The translations under genes and the position numbers were made by a program. 64,000 bases of DNA from Cucumis sativus (Eukaryota; Streptophyta; Magnoliopsida; Cucurbitales; Cucurbitaceae). The notes below the pieces were generated by a model. It worked only from the letters and a program-made list of their open reading frames with translations. It had not been told where the DNA came from and did no database searches. Positions within the stretch are counted from its first letter, which is position 1. The number at the start of each line of letters is the position of its first letter. Below are positions 46,741 to 58,596 of this stretch, piece after piece. The stretch spans positions 9,300,001-9,364,000 of the forward strand of contig NC_026657.2 in assembly GCF_000004075.3 (NCBI RefSeq). Direction: 5' to 3'.

Positions 46741-47340
46741 CTTAATTAATCTCATTAACAAACCAAGCTAAAATATTAAGTAAAACATATTAATTATTGG
46801 AACATTATCAAATACAGTAAAATAAACAAAAATATTTACAAAGTATAATAAAATTTTGAATTATATTAATAATAGATCATGACATTTTTACAAACTAGTA
46901 GAAGGATATCGGTATTTATTATGAGAAATTGCATAGATGACAAATTTAGTATTTTTGACAACTTACTTTAATTATTGGAGCTTTTATAAAAATAGCGAAA
47001 AAATTTATGATAATAGATACTATAATTATCCTCGTCATAATAGATTGGATATCCCATTTCCATATTTGGTGTACAAGGCATGAAACGAGACTTTAACTAC
47101 ATTTATATTTTCATGTTTTTTTTAATATAAATCTCTACTTTATTAATGTCATATCTTTTCTATTTACACATTACAATTATTTGTTTCTTTCACACAAATT
47201 TGAGTGGCGTACGAATCCAATGTGGATCAATAAATAAGTCTATTTAAAAAAATTACTCAAAGATAAAAATCATTACATTACATCCCATATTCATATGGAA
47301 AGTAAAATAGTTTATTCTTTATTTCTGACCATTTTCTTAA

Positions 47341-48837
47341 GGGGTATTTTAAAATAGAAGAACTAGACAAAGTATTTACAACTTATAAAAAAATTTGAAC
47401 ACAAGCCCAAAACAATATGGTGAAATACCAAAATAGTCCTTGCAACCCTAATTTTTAAAAAATCAACTATGGGATGTTTTTCCCTAGTTGACACCCAAAA
47501 CACAATTTTTTTCTTTCAAATAATCTCACAAGCGCCAACGTTCTTCTTCTTCAACGATTGAATTTCATCAGGTTCACTCAACTTTGAAGTTGAGATCTCT
47601 GGAATTTTTCCCTTCCTTGACGATGCATCTGAATATTGTGTGTAAAAATCACTGCTAGGATAGACCGTTTCTTCTATTAGTGATAGTCTTCTATTACTAA
47701 TAGTTAGTGATAGTCTTCTATCACTTTAAAAAATATATAAAAGTTTATTTACTAGCTAACATGTTTTAATAAATATTTTTAACAGATAAAACACGCGTTA
47801 CTACTCATTCAACATGAAAAAAATATTACACAAATTCAATCACTTTGTTTATCTGAAGCCATGAGAAGTCGTTTTGGACATCTTTTAAATGGACAAAATT
47901 TCAACCAAATTCTTTAACTACTTGGTACAATCCACATGCAAAATCTAAAACATAGACAGAAAAATAGCATAACTATTCTATATTTCTTTATTTCAATCTA
48001 TATGCAAAATCTAAAACATAGGTAGAAAGTTAGTACAACCACTCTATCATTGTCTATAAGTGATAGAAGACTATAATTTAGAGAGTATTTCAATCCCCAC
48101 ATGTTGCAAATGCTAAATTGTAGGTAGAAATGTAGCACAACTATTTAATTTAAAGGAAACAAAATCAAATTTCATACCTCTTCTTAGATGCTCTTGTTTG
48201 AGTGCTTGACATCTATTGAAAAAATAAATTTAATTAGTATGTATACAAACAAAAGAAGAAGAAGAATGAGAAATGAAACATTGCTTAATTTATGTAGAAT
48301 GCTAAAGATGAAGAATCAAGGTAGAAAAAGTTTAACCGAAGTAGAAAATAGAGGAAGAATTGAAAAATTGATCAAGTAGAAAAAAGAAGAATAATTGAAA
48401 AATTGGAAAGATGTCAGTTTCTTCATCTATTTAGTCACAATATGATTATGTTCTTAATACCAATGCAACATTCGTAGAAAATATACCTCTAATGTCTAAC
48501 AAATAGTATGTGAATCGACACAACCATTAGATTTTTACACACAATATTCAAATACATCGTCAAGGGAGGGGAAAGTTATAGAGATCTCAACTTCAAACCT
48601 ATGAGGTATTGTTTAAGGAGTAGAAAAAAGAAAAAGAATGTTAGAGGTTGTGAGATTATTTGAAAGAAAAAATGGGTTTTGGATGCCGATTAGGGAAAAA
48701 CATATAGTTGATTATATGAAAAATTAGGTTTGCATGAACTGTTTTGGTATTTCATCATATTTTTTATGCTTGAGTTCAAATTTTGGTATGCGGTAAACAC
48801 TTTTCCCAATTCTTTTTTTCTTTTGAAAAAATCCCCC
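47341..48837. mobile_element. Non-autonomous DNA transposon with long terminal inverted repeats
   Basis: The left arm (about 47341-47660) and the reverse complement of the right arm (about 48528-48837) are alike over some 300 bp. Shared pieces include GATGAAATACCAAAA-like text, TTTCAAATAATCTCACAA, GAAGTTGAGATCTCT and TTGACGATG with GAATATTGTGTGTAAAAATC. The outer ends read GGGGTATTTT and, from the right, GGGGGATTTT. No transposase frame lies inside. The interior holds three imperfect direct repeats (from about 47921, 47991 and 48088, with ATGCAAAATCTAAAACATAG as core) and TGATAGAAGACTAT-type steps in both orientations. The long arms suggest a Mutator-like or foldback element. The arms have diverged, so it is not recent. 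A matching 9-bp target duplication was not seen. Confidence 0.8.
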
Positions 48838-49241
48838 AATAAGTTTATCTTGAGGAGATTACAAGAATTTGATACACTTTGTTAAAGGTGAGGGTCAATT
48901 ATTTTGTTCTTTTCGTTTATAGATACTAATTTTGTATGAAACTCAAAGATCGTATAAATTAATGAGGTCCGCTTGAAAATAGAATTGAGAGAGAAAAAAA
49001 AAAGTATTGGAAAAATATTTGCTGAGTCATCGCATTTTGGCTTTGCTATTGGCCAGAGAATTTTGAAAGAATAAAAAAGCGAATTCAAAAGTTGTCATTG
49101 TAAATTCCCACGTGGCTTTTCCTTTTTCAAGCTATTTTGTTCCTTTCCAATTCATTGGTTTTGCTTCGTCGTTTTCATCTCTTTTCTGTTCTGCATAGTC
49201 CAAAACTATCAGTTTCTCCAGCTTTGAGCATTTTCAGCTGC

Positions 49242-49256
49242 AATGGTTTTCCGAAG
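49242..49256 (+). other. Possible orphan first coding exon
   Basis: ATGGTTTTCCGAAGG (codons M V F R R) is followed directly by GTAAGA, a strong donor. The preceding 100 bp include a CCAAT-type box (CCAATTCATTGG) and a CT-rich leader with CAG close to the ATG. This is how many plant genes for tiny proteins begin. I could not find a following exon with confidence, so the gene, if any, remains unidentified. Confidence 0.3.
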
Positions 49257-50486
49257 GGTAAGATTTGACATGATTAGGTCGATCAATGATTCGTTTCTTC
49301 TATACTTAACCTTGCTGTCTACTTTTATTGTTTATTTGGAATCATTTCTGTGGCCGTGCGATGCATTTTAGTATAATCTGGATTTGGGATTTTTCTTTGA
49401 GTGTCTAATCTCCCCGTTTCATTTCAAGCATTTTCCCATGATCACAAGAATTTTTACCCAATTTTCTTTATACTCGAGCTACTTGGAGTCCCGGCTTTTG
49501 ATCATCGTTCGATTTCCAGTTCTAATAGTGAACCCAACCTTCTCTTAGCCTTTTCATTTCGAATCTATTGGATTTCATTTTTTTTTTTTTTTTTGGTTAG
49601 TGGTGCTTGTTGAATATATTATTCTGTTTTCTTTTGGATAGTTGGATCGATATCGATTGTGCTGAAAATATTTATTCTATTTCCATACTATATTAGATTG
49701 CATTCAGAGCAGGACATTTGGACCCTCACATAAATTCGCCTTTAGCTTGACATAAGCCGTTAGTGAACGAACTTGCTCTTGATCCCCATGCAACATCCAA
49801 AAAGAGCACGAGCACAAATCACATTACACCCTTAATCCTTGCCTCTCGATCAAAGATATACTTCTCCATTTCTCCTATCAGTCTAACGATCTGATAGGCT
49901 ACTCTCCATCTTTCAATAGGTCGAAATTGGGAAATTAGTGGTTGTGATGTAACCGAAAAGATTCCTATACATTTTAAAAGCTGTTTTTGTTGTACAGAAT
50001 TTATGTGAGGAAAACTAGAGAGTCTTTTGTTAGAGCGATTGTACTATTCCTCCAATTAGCTTTGTAAAGAACAATAAATAAAATCTCCGTCCCTTTGCAC
50101 AGTGGAGGTAAGCCTTTGGGCTGAACCACTCAAATGTTGGGCTCTTTTTCTTTTTGACTCTCTGCTTTGATTTCTCCTTATGCATTGTTTCTTCTAGTTT
50201 TGTTTCTCCTCTTCGTTTGGCTTAGCTTGATTGTTTCGTTTGCAATACTCTGGGAGTCGTTCTTTGCAAGTTGTTTGATTTGAGAAGCTTCGTGGAGATG
50301 TAGTTTGTTGCTTTGCAAGTATAAAGTGTGTACAACATTAACACTTTCGATCCACTGATCTGATAGAATTATACTTTGCTTGCGACTCAATCATTTTTTG
50401 TTTGATTTAGGAAGTCACCCACATATCACAGTGTCATACGACTATGAGGGTCACCAATTTTGTTTGAATCTTGAGGTGTCCTTTGA

Positions 50487-50700
50487 TACATAGTTAGGTT
50501 CTAACCGAGGCTCTAATACCAATTGATTGGACAACAAACCTTCTATAATATTCACAAGGGTGTGAAATTGTCCACTTTGAACATAAGCCCTCATGACCTT
50601 ACTTTGGTTTCACCCACAAAGTGTTGTACTATTGAAAATAATTATCCTCTCTTGTACACATCTCTCTTTCTAGCTAACTAACACAATCTCTTCTTTAGTG
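50487..50700 (-). mobile_element. Old LTR-retroelement-like scrap (TRIM-like)
   Basis: On the minus strand, TGGTATTAGAGCC (50509-50521) resembles the primer-binding site that pairs with initiator methionine tRNA. It follows an LTR-like stretch of about 170 bp that starts near 50693 with TGTTAG. It is a fragment without coding parts and looks broken and old. No second LTR was found. Family unresolved. Confidence 0.35.
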
Positions 50701-53700
50701 CATTATTGAAGTTGCATAATGAAGAAAGACTTTGCTCTAGTTGTTATCATGCTGTTGCTGGAAGGAAATTCAGTCAGAAGAGGAAAATGTAAAAAGAAAA
50801 ATGTAACGAAAAAATGAAAGAAGATTTGGTCGAATATGAAATACTTCAGTTGATATTAATTTGAGGAATAAGGAATTCAATTATGCTGCCCATAATGTTT
50901 GCCTGACACTTTAAAGATCAGGAGTTTGTTCTTTATGGACTGAGGGGAGATTTAGGGACTGAAATTTGAATCTGTTAGCCATTCATTAGCTGGCAAAGCC
51001 ACGGCTACAATTTGTGGAAAATTAATATTTTGGGTCATTCAGCTAAAGTTCCGGCTAACGTTTCATCTGGAAAGGTTGTTGCTGTTCATAGCAAAAGTGC
51101 ATACCTGAGAACTACTGAGAATGATTGTAGTCTTGTAGATATGCTGTTTATGACTTTGATCTTGTGGTCAGAACTGGCGAAAGAGCAAAATCTTTTTCAT
51201 TGCCTAGTTAGTTATTTTAATTCATTCAAACAGCTGTTTCCTCGTTGGTTCAGTAATTCGACTTAACAGTTTAGTTCTCTTGCCGTTCCTTTATGATTGA
51301 TCTCAGTTTCAAACCTTTACTGTTTGTAGCATACGAGTTGTGTGCTCACCTGTTAGGGTTCCAATACCGTATCTGCTCAGATTCTGCTTTCGTTTCATAT
51401 TACTTAACCATTCCAATTTTCATTATATCAAACACCTTTCTTTATGTGTTCAATGTGCACATCAGGTGCTATTTCTAGGTTAGCTAGCATGAATTCAAAG
51501 CACAAATGGCTTGTGATATTGATGAACATGGAAACTTTGGGGAGTTGTCACACTCCTGGTGTATTTGGTCCACTTTCTTTCTGATATGGATTCATGAAAA
51601 ATTGTTGTCCTGCTGTACCATCAAGCTTAATCTGTGTCGTTCTGCCTTTAACAACAGGGATTTTGGAAATTTATGCAAAGGGTGATGTTATACCTATCTT
51701 AGATTAGTATCAGTCGCTTGTCCATTCGTTCCAACTAAGTTACCCGATTGGATGTTATAGCACATCTTTGTTTCAGTTCTCATTATCTGCTTTCGTGCAG
51801 TACCTAACATCCATACCATGACCGTTGATTCATTACTACCCTTATTCCAATATTTTAGAGCTACATCTGGTTCTACAAACCGTTGGGATTACATGCCAGT
51901 TTTTGCTATTCTAGTCTCTGGGAGAGCCTGGAGGACTCATTCAGTCTGTAGTCTTCGACTCTTCACACTTGATTTCTTCTTTTTTTTTTTACTACTAGTA
52001 AACACTTTCAATTTTTTATATTTTCATTCTAGATTTCTAGTTATGCAAGCATAAGAAATGAAGTAACGACATGCGGCAGTTTGAAATACTCCTGCTCGAG
52101 AATCAAGATAATTAGTTGAGCCTAAAGCTCTATCAGAGAACTCAAAAGCAATCCTTACACAATCTTCACAAAATATGGAAGATAAGTACAGTACAATTAA
52201 CTAAATGAAATTACAAAATTGCTCTACTATTCCCTACATCAACGCTCTACTCCACTGACTCCAGTTCTTACTGCTTGTAACAAGTAACTCTTTTTGCAGG
52301 TCTCCATCTGTATCCAGGATCGCAACATCAAAGAATAGGCTTAAAAGTCAAATGGAGGGAATCCATTACGGGATCCAGGCAACTGACCTAACAGAAGACA
52401 GTTTAAACTGAGCTCTACGCTAAGAATTCTTAGAGATCTGTTTTACTACCACATTACTTTGCCTATTAATTCCTGAAACCAAAAATGTTCCAAAATCTCA
52501 TATATATCTGAATTGAAGGCTGGTTAGGAGCTATTGCAGCTTGCAGTCTAACTCGAGCGTACTGATTACTATGATGCTTCTAAGGTGATGTTGTAAACTT
52601 GACTTAAAATACTTGCTCTATTCATAACATGACCAACCAGGTCTTCTCTTCAGGTTGTTGGTTCCTTTTTATTCATTCAATTGGTCTCTAAATATCCTAA
52701 AGTCTCCTACTGAGTTCCTAGACATAACTGTTTGGTTTAAAATAAATTTTTTTACTGCTCCAAGCTGTGAGTTAAGTTCCTCCTTATATTCCGTTTACAC
52801 AAAAAATTACTCTCTATTTTATCTTATCTAATTGAAGGAATACATGCTACGAGTTGTGATTTTTTCCAGTTGTGATAAGCAGATGTTCAAAAACTTGCTC
52901 CATCGTGTTGGGATCATGAGGGTGGATGTGACTCCATTGCTGTTGGTTTCTCAATTCTCCAACTCATAAGTAATTCTCTCTCCTCCTTATGGGTTTAGAG
53001 ATAAATGTCATGTCAATATATTTTTTTAAGGATAATTAGAGTTAGCTGATGAATTAAATTGATACCAGGGAAGCCAACGGAGGGATAAGAAATTAATGAT
53101 AATAAGAAAATGTTTTAGAGCAAAGGAGAACAACCACTTATCGGTTACAGGACCTTATCAAATATAGATTGTGATATGAAAACCATATGTTTTCTGATAC
53201 CTCACTGTGAAGCAAGAAAAAGCAAAACTCTGTCAAATGGGGCCCTGTAAACAATAGAAAGAAAGACCCAAAAATACAAACAAACAAACAAATGGCTTCC
53301 AATTAGCCATAGATATCAGCTTGGAGTTGGTTAGTGACTTTGTCATGTACCTCACTCGCACCTCACCTTCTCCCCACTATCAAATAAGAAATTTACCTTA
53401 GAAATGAGGCTAGCCTTTTGGTTTCTCCAAAAGCCAATTCTAAAAAAGAAAAAGGCTTAAACAGCAACCTCTTGTTTGAGAGAATCATGTGGACCCTTAA
53501 GACTTTTTGTTGTGGGCTATCTATTTCAAAACGATTGAGGAGAAAATGAAGGAAAAATCTTCGGACTATGGCTGAAATGCAGTCAGGTATGTTATCAAAG
53601 TTTTAGGTATGCATGTGCAATAAATGTAAAACAAAACGTACCCGTGGGAGGTACCTTTTGTTTAATGGATTATGGCCAATTATGAAATCTTGTGCAGGTC

Positions 53701-53704
53701 CACA

Positions 53705-53749
53705 CAAGAATGACAAAAATTGGGAGGAGACAAGAATGACAAAAATTGG
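53705..53749. repeat. Short direct duplication, 26-bp period
   Basis: CAAGAATGACAAAAATTGG occurs at 53705-53723 and 53731-53749. No function is apparent. Confidence 0.8.
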
Positions 53750-53859
53750 TAGGGGAAGAAAAATAAATGAGGTGAGAGCTATAGAACCGAAAAGGATGGA
53801 TTATAGAGAGAATATATATAAATATATAAACCAGTACGAAAAATAATTGAAATAGTCGT

Positions 53860-54010
53860 AAATATAGAGATGAGATTTAAAGTATTATCAGAAATAACAA
53901 TAATTTGAAAAATTGCAAACCTAACAAAATTTATCATAATAGATAGACAATGTTTTAAATATTGAATTAGATAGACATGGAAGTATATTGTTAATAGACT
54001 TTGCTATATT
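53860..54010. repeat. AT-rich MITE-like fragment related to 41930-42100
   Basis: It shares ATTGCAAAC-C/A-TA-ACAAAATTT-like text, GATAGAC steps and an end TTTGCTATATTTCCAC with the other copy. It appears to be the same short repeat family in decayed form. Confidence 0.35.
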
Positions 54011-57000
54011 TCCACCCTAAAACGGTCATCAACCACTAACTATTCAAATTAATTTATTGATTTTGTTGAAAGTTTTAACTGTTGACTGACCTTACTCTTG
54101 GTTTTCTTCGGGAAAGTCTTCGTGAGTTCGTTTAGTATATGGAGAAATACTTGGGTCAAGAAGAAGAAATTAGTTTAGCTTTCCTCAAATAATAATAATA
54201 TTTTGATTATATAGTTATTCTTACTTTATTTGAAAGTTATAAAATTTAGAAAATTACTTTCATACCCCTGAAATTTTGAACAACAGAATTATTATTTTTT
54301 AAAAGATTTTAAAACCTATCTTTTTATTTTATTTTTGTGAATATTTGAGATTGTACCTTAATCTTAAGATTTTTAAAAACGTATTTAAAACATTACTAAA
54401 ATGATTTTATATTATTATTTTAAATAATTATGACATTTTAAGTGAGCAAAATAATTTTAGAGAAAAACTATTGTTTTAAGAGGTTTTTTTTTAAAAAAAA
54501 AAATAATAAAATATTTATTCTCCATGTAAAAAAGGATGAAATTACGAAAATCATCAATTTTGCTACTTTTGATAATTCTATTTTTTAACATTTATTTTGA
54601 ACATTTTAATGGTCAAATTACTGTTTAGAATAATAAGGAAAAATTTTATTTCACAGATCTCGTTAATTTATTTAAAAAGATTTAAAGACTAAAAGTATAT
54701 ACTATGACTAGAAAGACGCACTGTGAAAATTGATGAACTAAAAATGCATCTTTTCTTTTTAAAAATTGTGACCAAAAGATTATATTTTTAAAAAAATTGA
54801 GGACGAAACACACGTTATCCAAAATTGAAGACAAGTAGATAATTGTTCTTAAAATATATTTCATGTTTCTCCACTTTATTCCTTAATTAATATCCCTCCA
54901 AACTCCCAACTCTCAAGTCCCAATCATATTCTTGTTAATTAAGAAAAAGTAAAAAGCTGCTTCCAATTTTGTCAGTATTCTCAGATCAGAATCAAATATC
55001 TTGTTCCACAACTTCGAGATTATTGTTATTGTTGATATACCTATTGTTATTTTCATTGGATCATATCTTGGTTGTTATTTTGATTGGATCATATCTCAAG
55101 ATATGGTCTTTGAAATGTAACCTAATTAATTTTGTGTGTGATAGATCAAAAATTAAGTCATTCAATTAAAAGTTTTTGGTAGCATATAAAAAGTTTGATA
55201 AAAAATCGACCGATCAATCAATTGTTGATTTTTACTCCTCCATGATCGATATCTGTTTAGTAAAAAAAAAATTATTTTGATTGTGTGAATGTAATAAAGA
55301 AATTTTGGATTTCTTTGTGTAGTACTTATTTTGAGAATGAGTGAAGTTTTAAACATTAAACTTTTCAGAGAGTATGCTAATAAACTCTCAAAATTTTCTT
55401 TTGGTTTCTCAATTCTTGTAAGGTTGGTTGTTGTTTGTTTCTCTTAATTTTGTGAGTTACTCCAACAAGTTATCTCATTTGTTTGGCTTTTCGTGTCCTA
55501 AACTCTAATTCCCCTTCTTTTGATTCGATACTTTTCTCCCTTGACTATTGTGTTTAGCTTAAATCCATTTTGCCTTCTTAATAATATGATTCTTTTCTTT
55601 CAAAAGAAAATGTCTACGATGGTATAACTTAATTCTGTCCTATAATATTTCATCAAAATTAGTAAAACTCAATAGATATTATTTATTTAAAAATTAGATA
55701 TTCATACGAAAAAAAATCAATACAATATTAAAAACAATACAATATATAACAATCTTTAGTTCAACTTTTCGATTATTTAATTTTAAAAATAAATCAATTT
55801 TAAAAAAATTAAAATATTTAACATCACCCAAAATAACATTTGAAACACTAATCTTTCGAAAATTTTAACATCAATATTCTTTTAAAAAATATACATGTTT
55901 TTAGTCTATTCAAACACACCTTGTTTGATGGTGAATGATCCAAGAAAAGGAAAGTTTTTTGGGGAGTGATGTGGAATGAGATTCAAAAGATATTTTGCAA
56001 TCAATATAAATACTTATATATATAATTTAATTAATAATATTATTTAGATAATGTAAATTGTAAATTGCAATAATATAGGTTTTCAAGAAAAAGGGAACAC
56101 GTTGATGATGGAACGCGGGACTCACCGGCATGACCAACACGCGTTCCTGTTTTCCTTCATAACGCAGTTTCTCCCCTCTTCCATAAACGACAACCTTTTT
56201 AACAAGAATATGGAAACGACGTGTCGTCCGGAATCAGTGGACCATTTCTTTTTTGGAAAGTTTCATCTGCTTACAAAACTAATAAAATTTATCCCATAAA
56301 TGTTCCAAATGCAACCAAAACTAGTTTACAATCATATAATTGTGGAGATATTTGGAAGGTCGGATGTTTTAATAATAAAAATTTCTCTTTTTACGGATAA
56401 TATTTAAAATGAAAAGAAGTTTAGTTCAACAATAACCGTATGTATAACTTTTAAGATAGGTGATATTTTAATTGTCGATTTGTATTTTGGTTGAGATCGT
56501 GTATTAAGTGTATTTATTTGCATTAAGGATGCATGTTGAAATTTTTGTACTGCCTTTTTAAGTACATGAGTTTGGTCAAAATTGAATGCTCATTATAGAC
56601 TGTGTAACATAGTTGTTGATATTAGATGATGAGTTAATTGAACATAATTTTCCGATAGCTAAAACAATTATGAGAATTAAAAAATTGTATATATTTGCTT
56701 AAATTTAATACTGAAACTCTAGGAATAAAAAACAATAATTGCCTAAATTTAGATATTGAGTAAAAAACAATAATTTCTGTAGATTTAAATTTCAGGCGTA
56801 TTTTCTTTTTCACTTTGTTTAATTCTTTAAACAATTAATTTTAATAATATCTACAATTTTACATCAAATTTAAATTATTTAAAGTGCCAAATGTGTAGAT
56901 TGAAAATAACAATTAAAAGACATAAATTTTATTTGAAATATCTAAACTGGAAATTCGAAATTAGTAAAAAAAAGAAAAGAAAAAAGTATGAAAGTGAGGT

Positions 57001-57237
57001 ATTTAAAATCGTTTTTTTTTCCCTTTGAATTAGAAAAAATATAAATTGAAAAAGAACGGAACGGAAGAAAGCGTCGTTGAAGGACACGGAAAGGGCAACG
57101 GAGAACAGAGAGGAAGGGTAATGTGGTAATTTAAAGGATGAAGGAGTCTGTTTCCTATTCAACGGCTAAAAGTATCTAAGAGTACGGGTTTTGTGATTGA
57201 CCAACGTGGCGGACTCTCATTGGGTAGTTACAAAAAC

Positions 57238-57245
57238 GAATATTC
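57238..57245. promoter_or_regulatory. P1BS-type site upstream of PPCK
   Basis: GAATATTC fits the palindrome GNATATNC, the binding site of PHR1-type factors that switch on phosphate-starvation genes. It lies 157 bp before the PPCK start codon. In DNA this AT-rich the motif appears by chance about once per 3 kb, so it is suggestive only. Confidence 0.45.
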
Positions 57246-57401
57246 CATTTCAACATTCCGAAAAAAATGAATTCCTCCTCACTTCACGTTTTTTACTTTC
57301 TTCCATAAATATTCAACCAAACCAAACGCTTTCTAATTAGGTTCCGTACAGTTCCACACTCGAAAACCAAAAAGAGAGGAAAGCAAAAGAAAAACAGAGT
57401 A

Positions 57402-58596
57402 ATGAGCGACGGATTTAAGAGAGACTATCAAGTAATTGAAGAGCTTGGCCGGGGAAGATTTGGTACCGTTTTCCGATGTATTTCTAAATCTTGCGGTGGA
57501 AACTACGCCGTCAAAATCATCGACAAGCGTCGGATCTCGGCCGGTGATTCACTCGACGCGGAATGTCTTGTTAACGAGACGAAGATTCTTCATCTCCTTT
57601 ACCCTCACCCTCACATTCTCGCGTTGCATAATCTCTACGAAGACGAATCTCACCTTCATATGGTTCTTGATCTTTGTTCTTCTTCCGATCTCCACCGTCG
57701 AATCACACTTCAGGTTTTTTCCGAAGCTGAGGCGGCTAGGATTATGTCACAACTGATGCACGCGGTGGCTCATTGTCACCGTCACGGCGTTGCGCATCGT
57801 GATATTAAACCAGACAATATTCTGTTCGACGAGTGGGATTCGGTGAAATTGGCGGATTTCGGATCGACGGAAATGTTTAAGCAGGGAGAAGAGTCGATGA
57901 GCGGTGTCGTCGGAACGCCGTACTACGTAGCGCCAGAAGTTCTAGCCGGAAAAGACTACGGCGAAAAGGTTGACGTCTGGAGCGCCGGCGTGGTTTTGTA
58001 TGTTATGTTAGCTGGTTTTCCTCCGTTTCATGGTGAATCGGTTGTTGAGATCTTTCACGCGGTGTTACGAGCGAATTTGAGATTTCCGTCCAGAGTTTTC
58101 CATTCTGTATCTCCCTCGGCAAAAGACTTGCTTCGTAAAATGCTATGTAAAGACGTTTCCAGAAGAATTTCCGCGGAACAAGTCCTCAGTGAGTATATAG
58201 CTATTTCCCTTCAATTATCTCTAAATATTTCCCTTTTCGCCGTCTTTTATCAATCTTCCACTGAACACCATTCTTCTTCATCTCGAAAAATCAAACCCTC
58301 TTCAAAAAAAAAAAAAAAAAAACACGAAACCCCTAATTTGTGCCCTGAAACAGAATTAATTCCTTTAAACCACCCCAAATCTTTGAGATCTTATCAATGT
58401 ATTCGATTCAAATACACTACGCAAACAAATCCAAGCCTTAATTTAGTTTGATTTGATATATATATATATATAATATTATGTAGCATTATATTATTTTCTT
58501 CCGCTTAGTAATTCTTCCGTTTTTTGTTTGGCGGAATCAGGACATCCATGGATAACAAGGTACGCAGAAAACATGGGAGAAACGGAAGTAGGGTGA
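57402..58596 (+). CDS. PPCK: Phosphoenolpyruvate carboxylase kinase (PPCK)
   Basis: This small soluble Ser/Thr kinase phosphorylates PEP carboxylase near its N-terminus and so relieves malate inhibition. Exons are 57402-58188 and 58541-58596, giving 280 residues; Arabidopsis PPCKs are about 278-284. It is little more than a kinase domain: Gly-rich loop GRGRFG at 16-21, Lys38 in AVKIID, catalytic HRD at 132-134 (HRDIKPDN), DFG at 152-154 and the activation segment GTPYYVAPEVLAG. There is no autoinhibitory region and no EF-hand, which separates it from calcium-dependent kinases. The single intron near the 3' end and the last exon (RHPWITRYAENMG...) are typical of PPCK genes. PPCK is controlled mainly by transcription and turnover. 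Reading through the intron gives a 349-residue frame with a lysine-rich tail. Confidence 0.95.

Larger units (their letters stand above)
43646..47340. other. AT-rich intergenic region upstream of the MYB gene
   Basis: The part next to 43646 is the MYB promoter and leader. An (AT)n run lies at 44269-44310 and a MITE-like stretch at 46615-46740. Otherwise it is AT-rich sequence without recognisable genes. Confidence 0.65.
48838..57401. other. Long region without a supported protein gene
   Basis: The part 49130-53500 is less AT-rich than other intergenic DNA here and begins with promoter-like sequence and an ATG followed by a donor site (49242-49256). It lacks any exon chain I could support, and may hold a non-coding transcript or a decayed gene. 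A retroelement-like scrap lies at about 50487-50700. From 53500 to 57000 the sequence is AT-rich with small repeats. The 350 bp before 57402 are the PPCK promoter. Short open frames such as 51012-51266, 53613-53846 and 56102-56299 match nothing I recognise. Confidence 0.55.

Noticed and set aside
47332-48846. 9-bp target duplication around the long-arm element
   Set aside because: The bases next to the two presumed ends (TTTTCTTAA and AATAAGTTT) do not match as direct repeats.
51012-51266. 84-codon open frame in the gene-like region
   Set aside because: No domain or conserved motif, no clear leader or splice signals; length is within chance.
57402-58451. Unspliced 349-residue frame as the normal PPCK product
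   Set aside because: A strong donor at 58189 and an acceptor at 58540 join to the conserved PPCK ending; the tail of the long frame comes from an intron poly-A run. Kept only as a possible splice variant.
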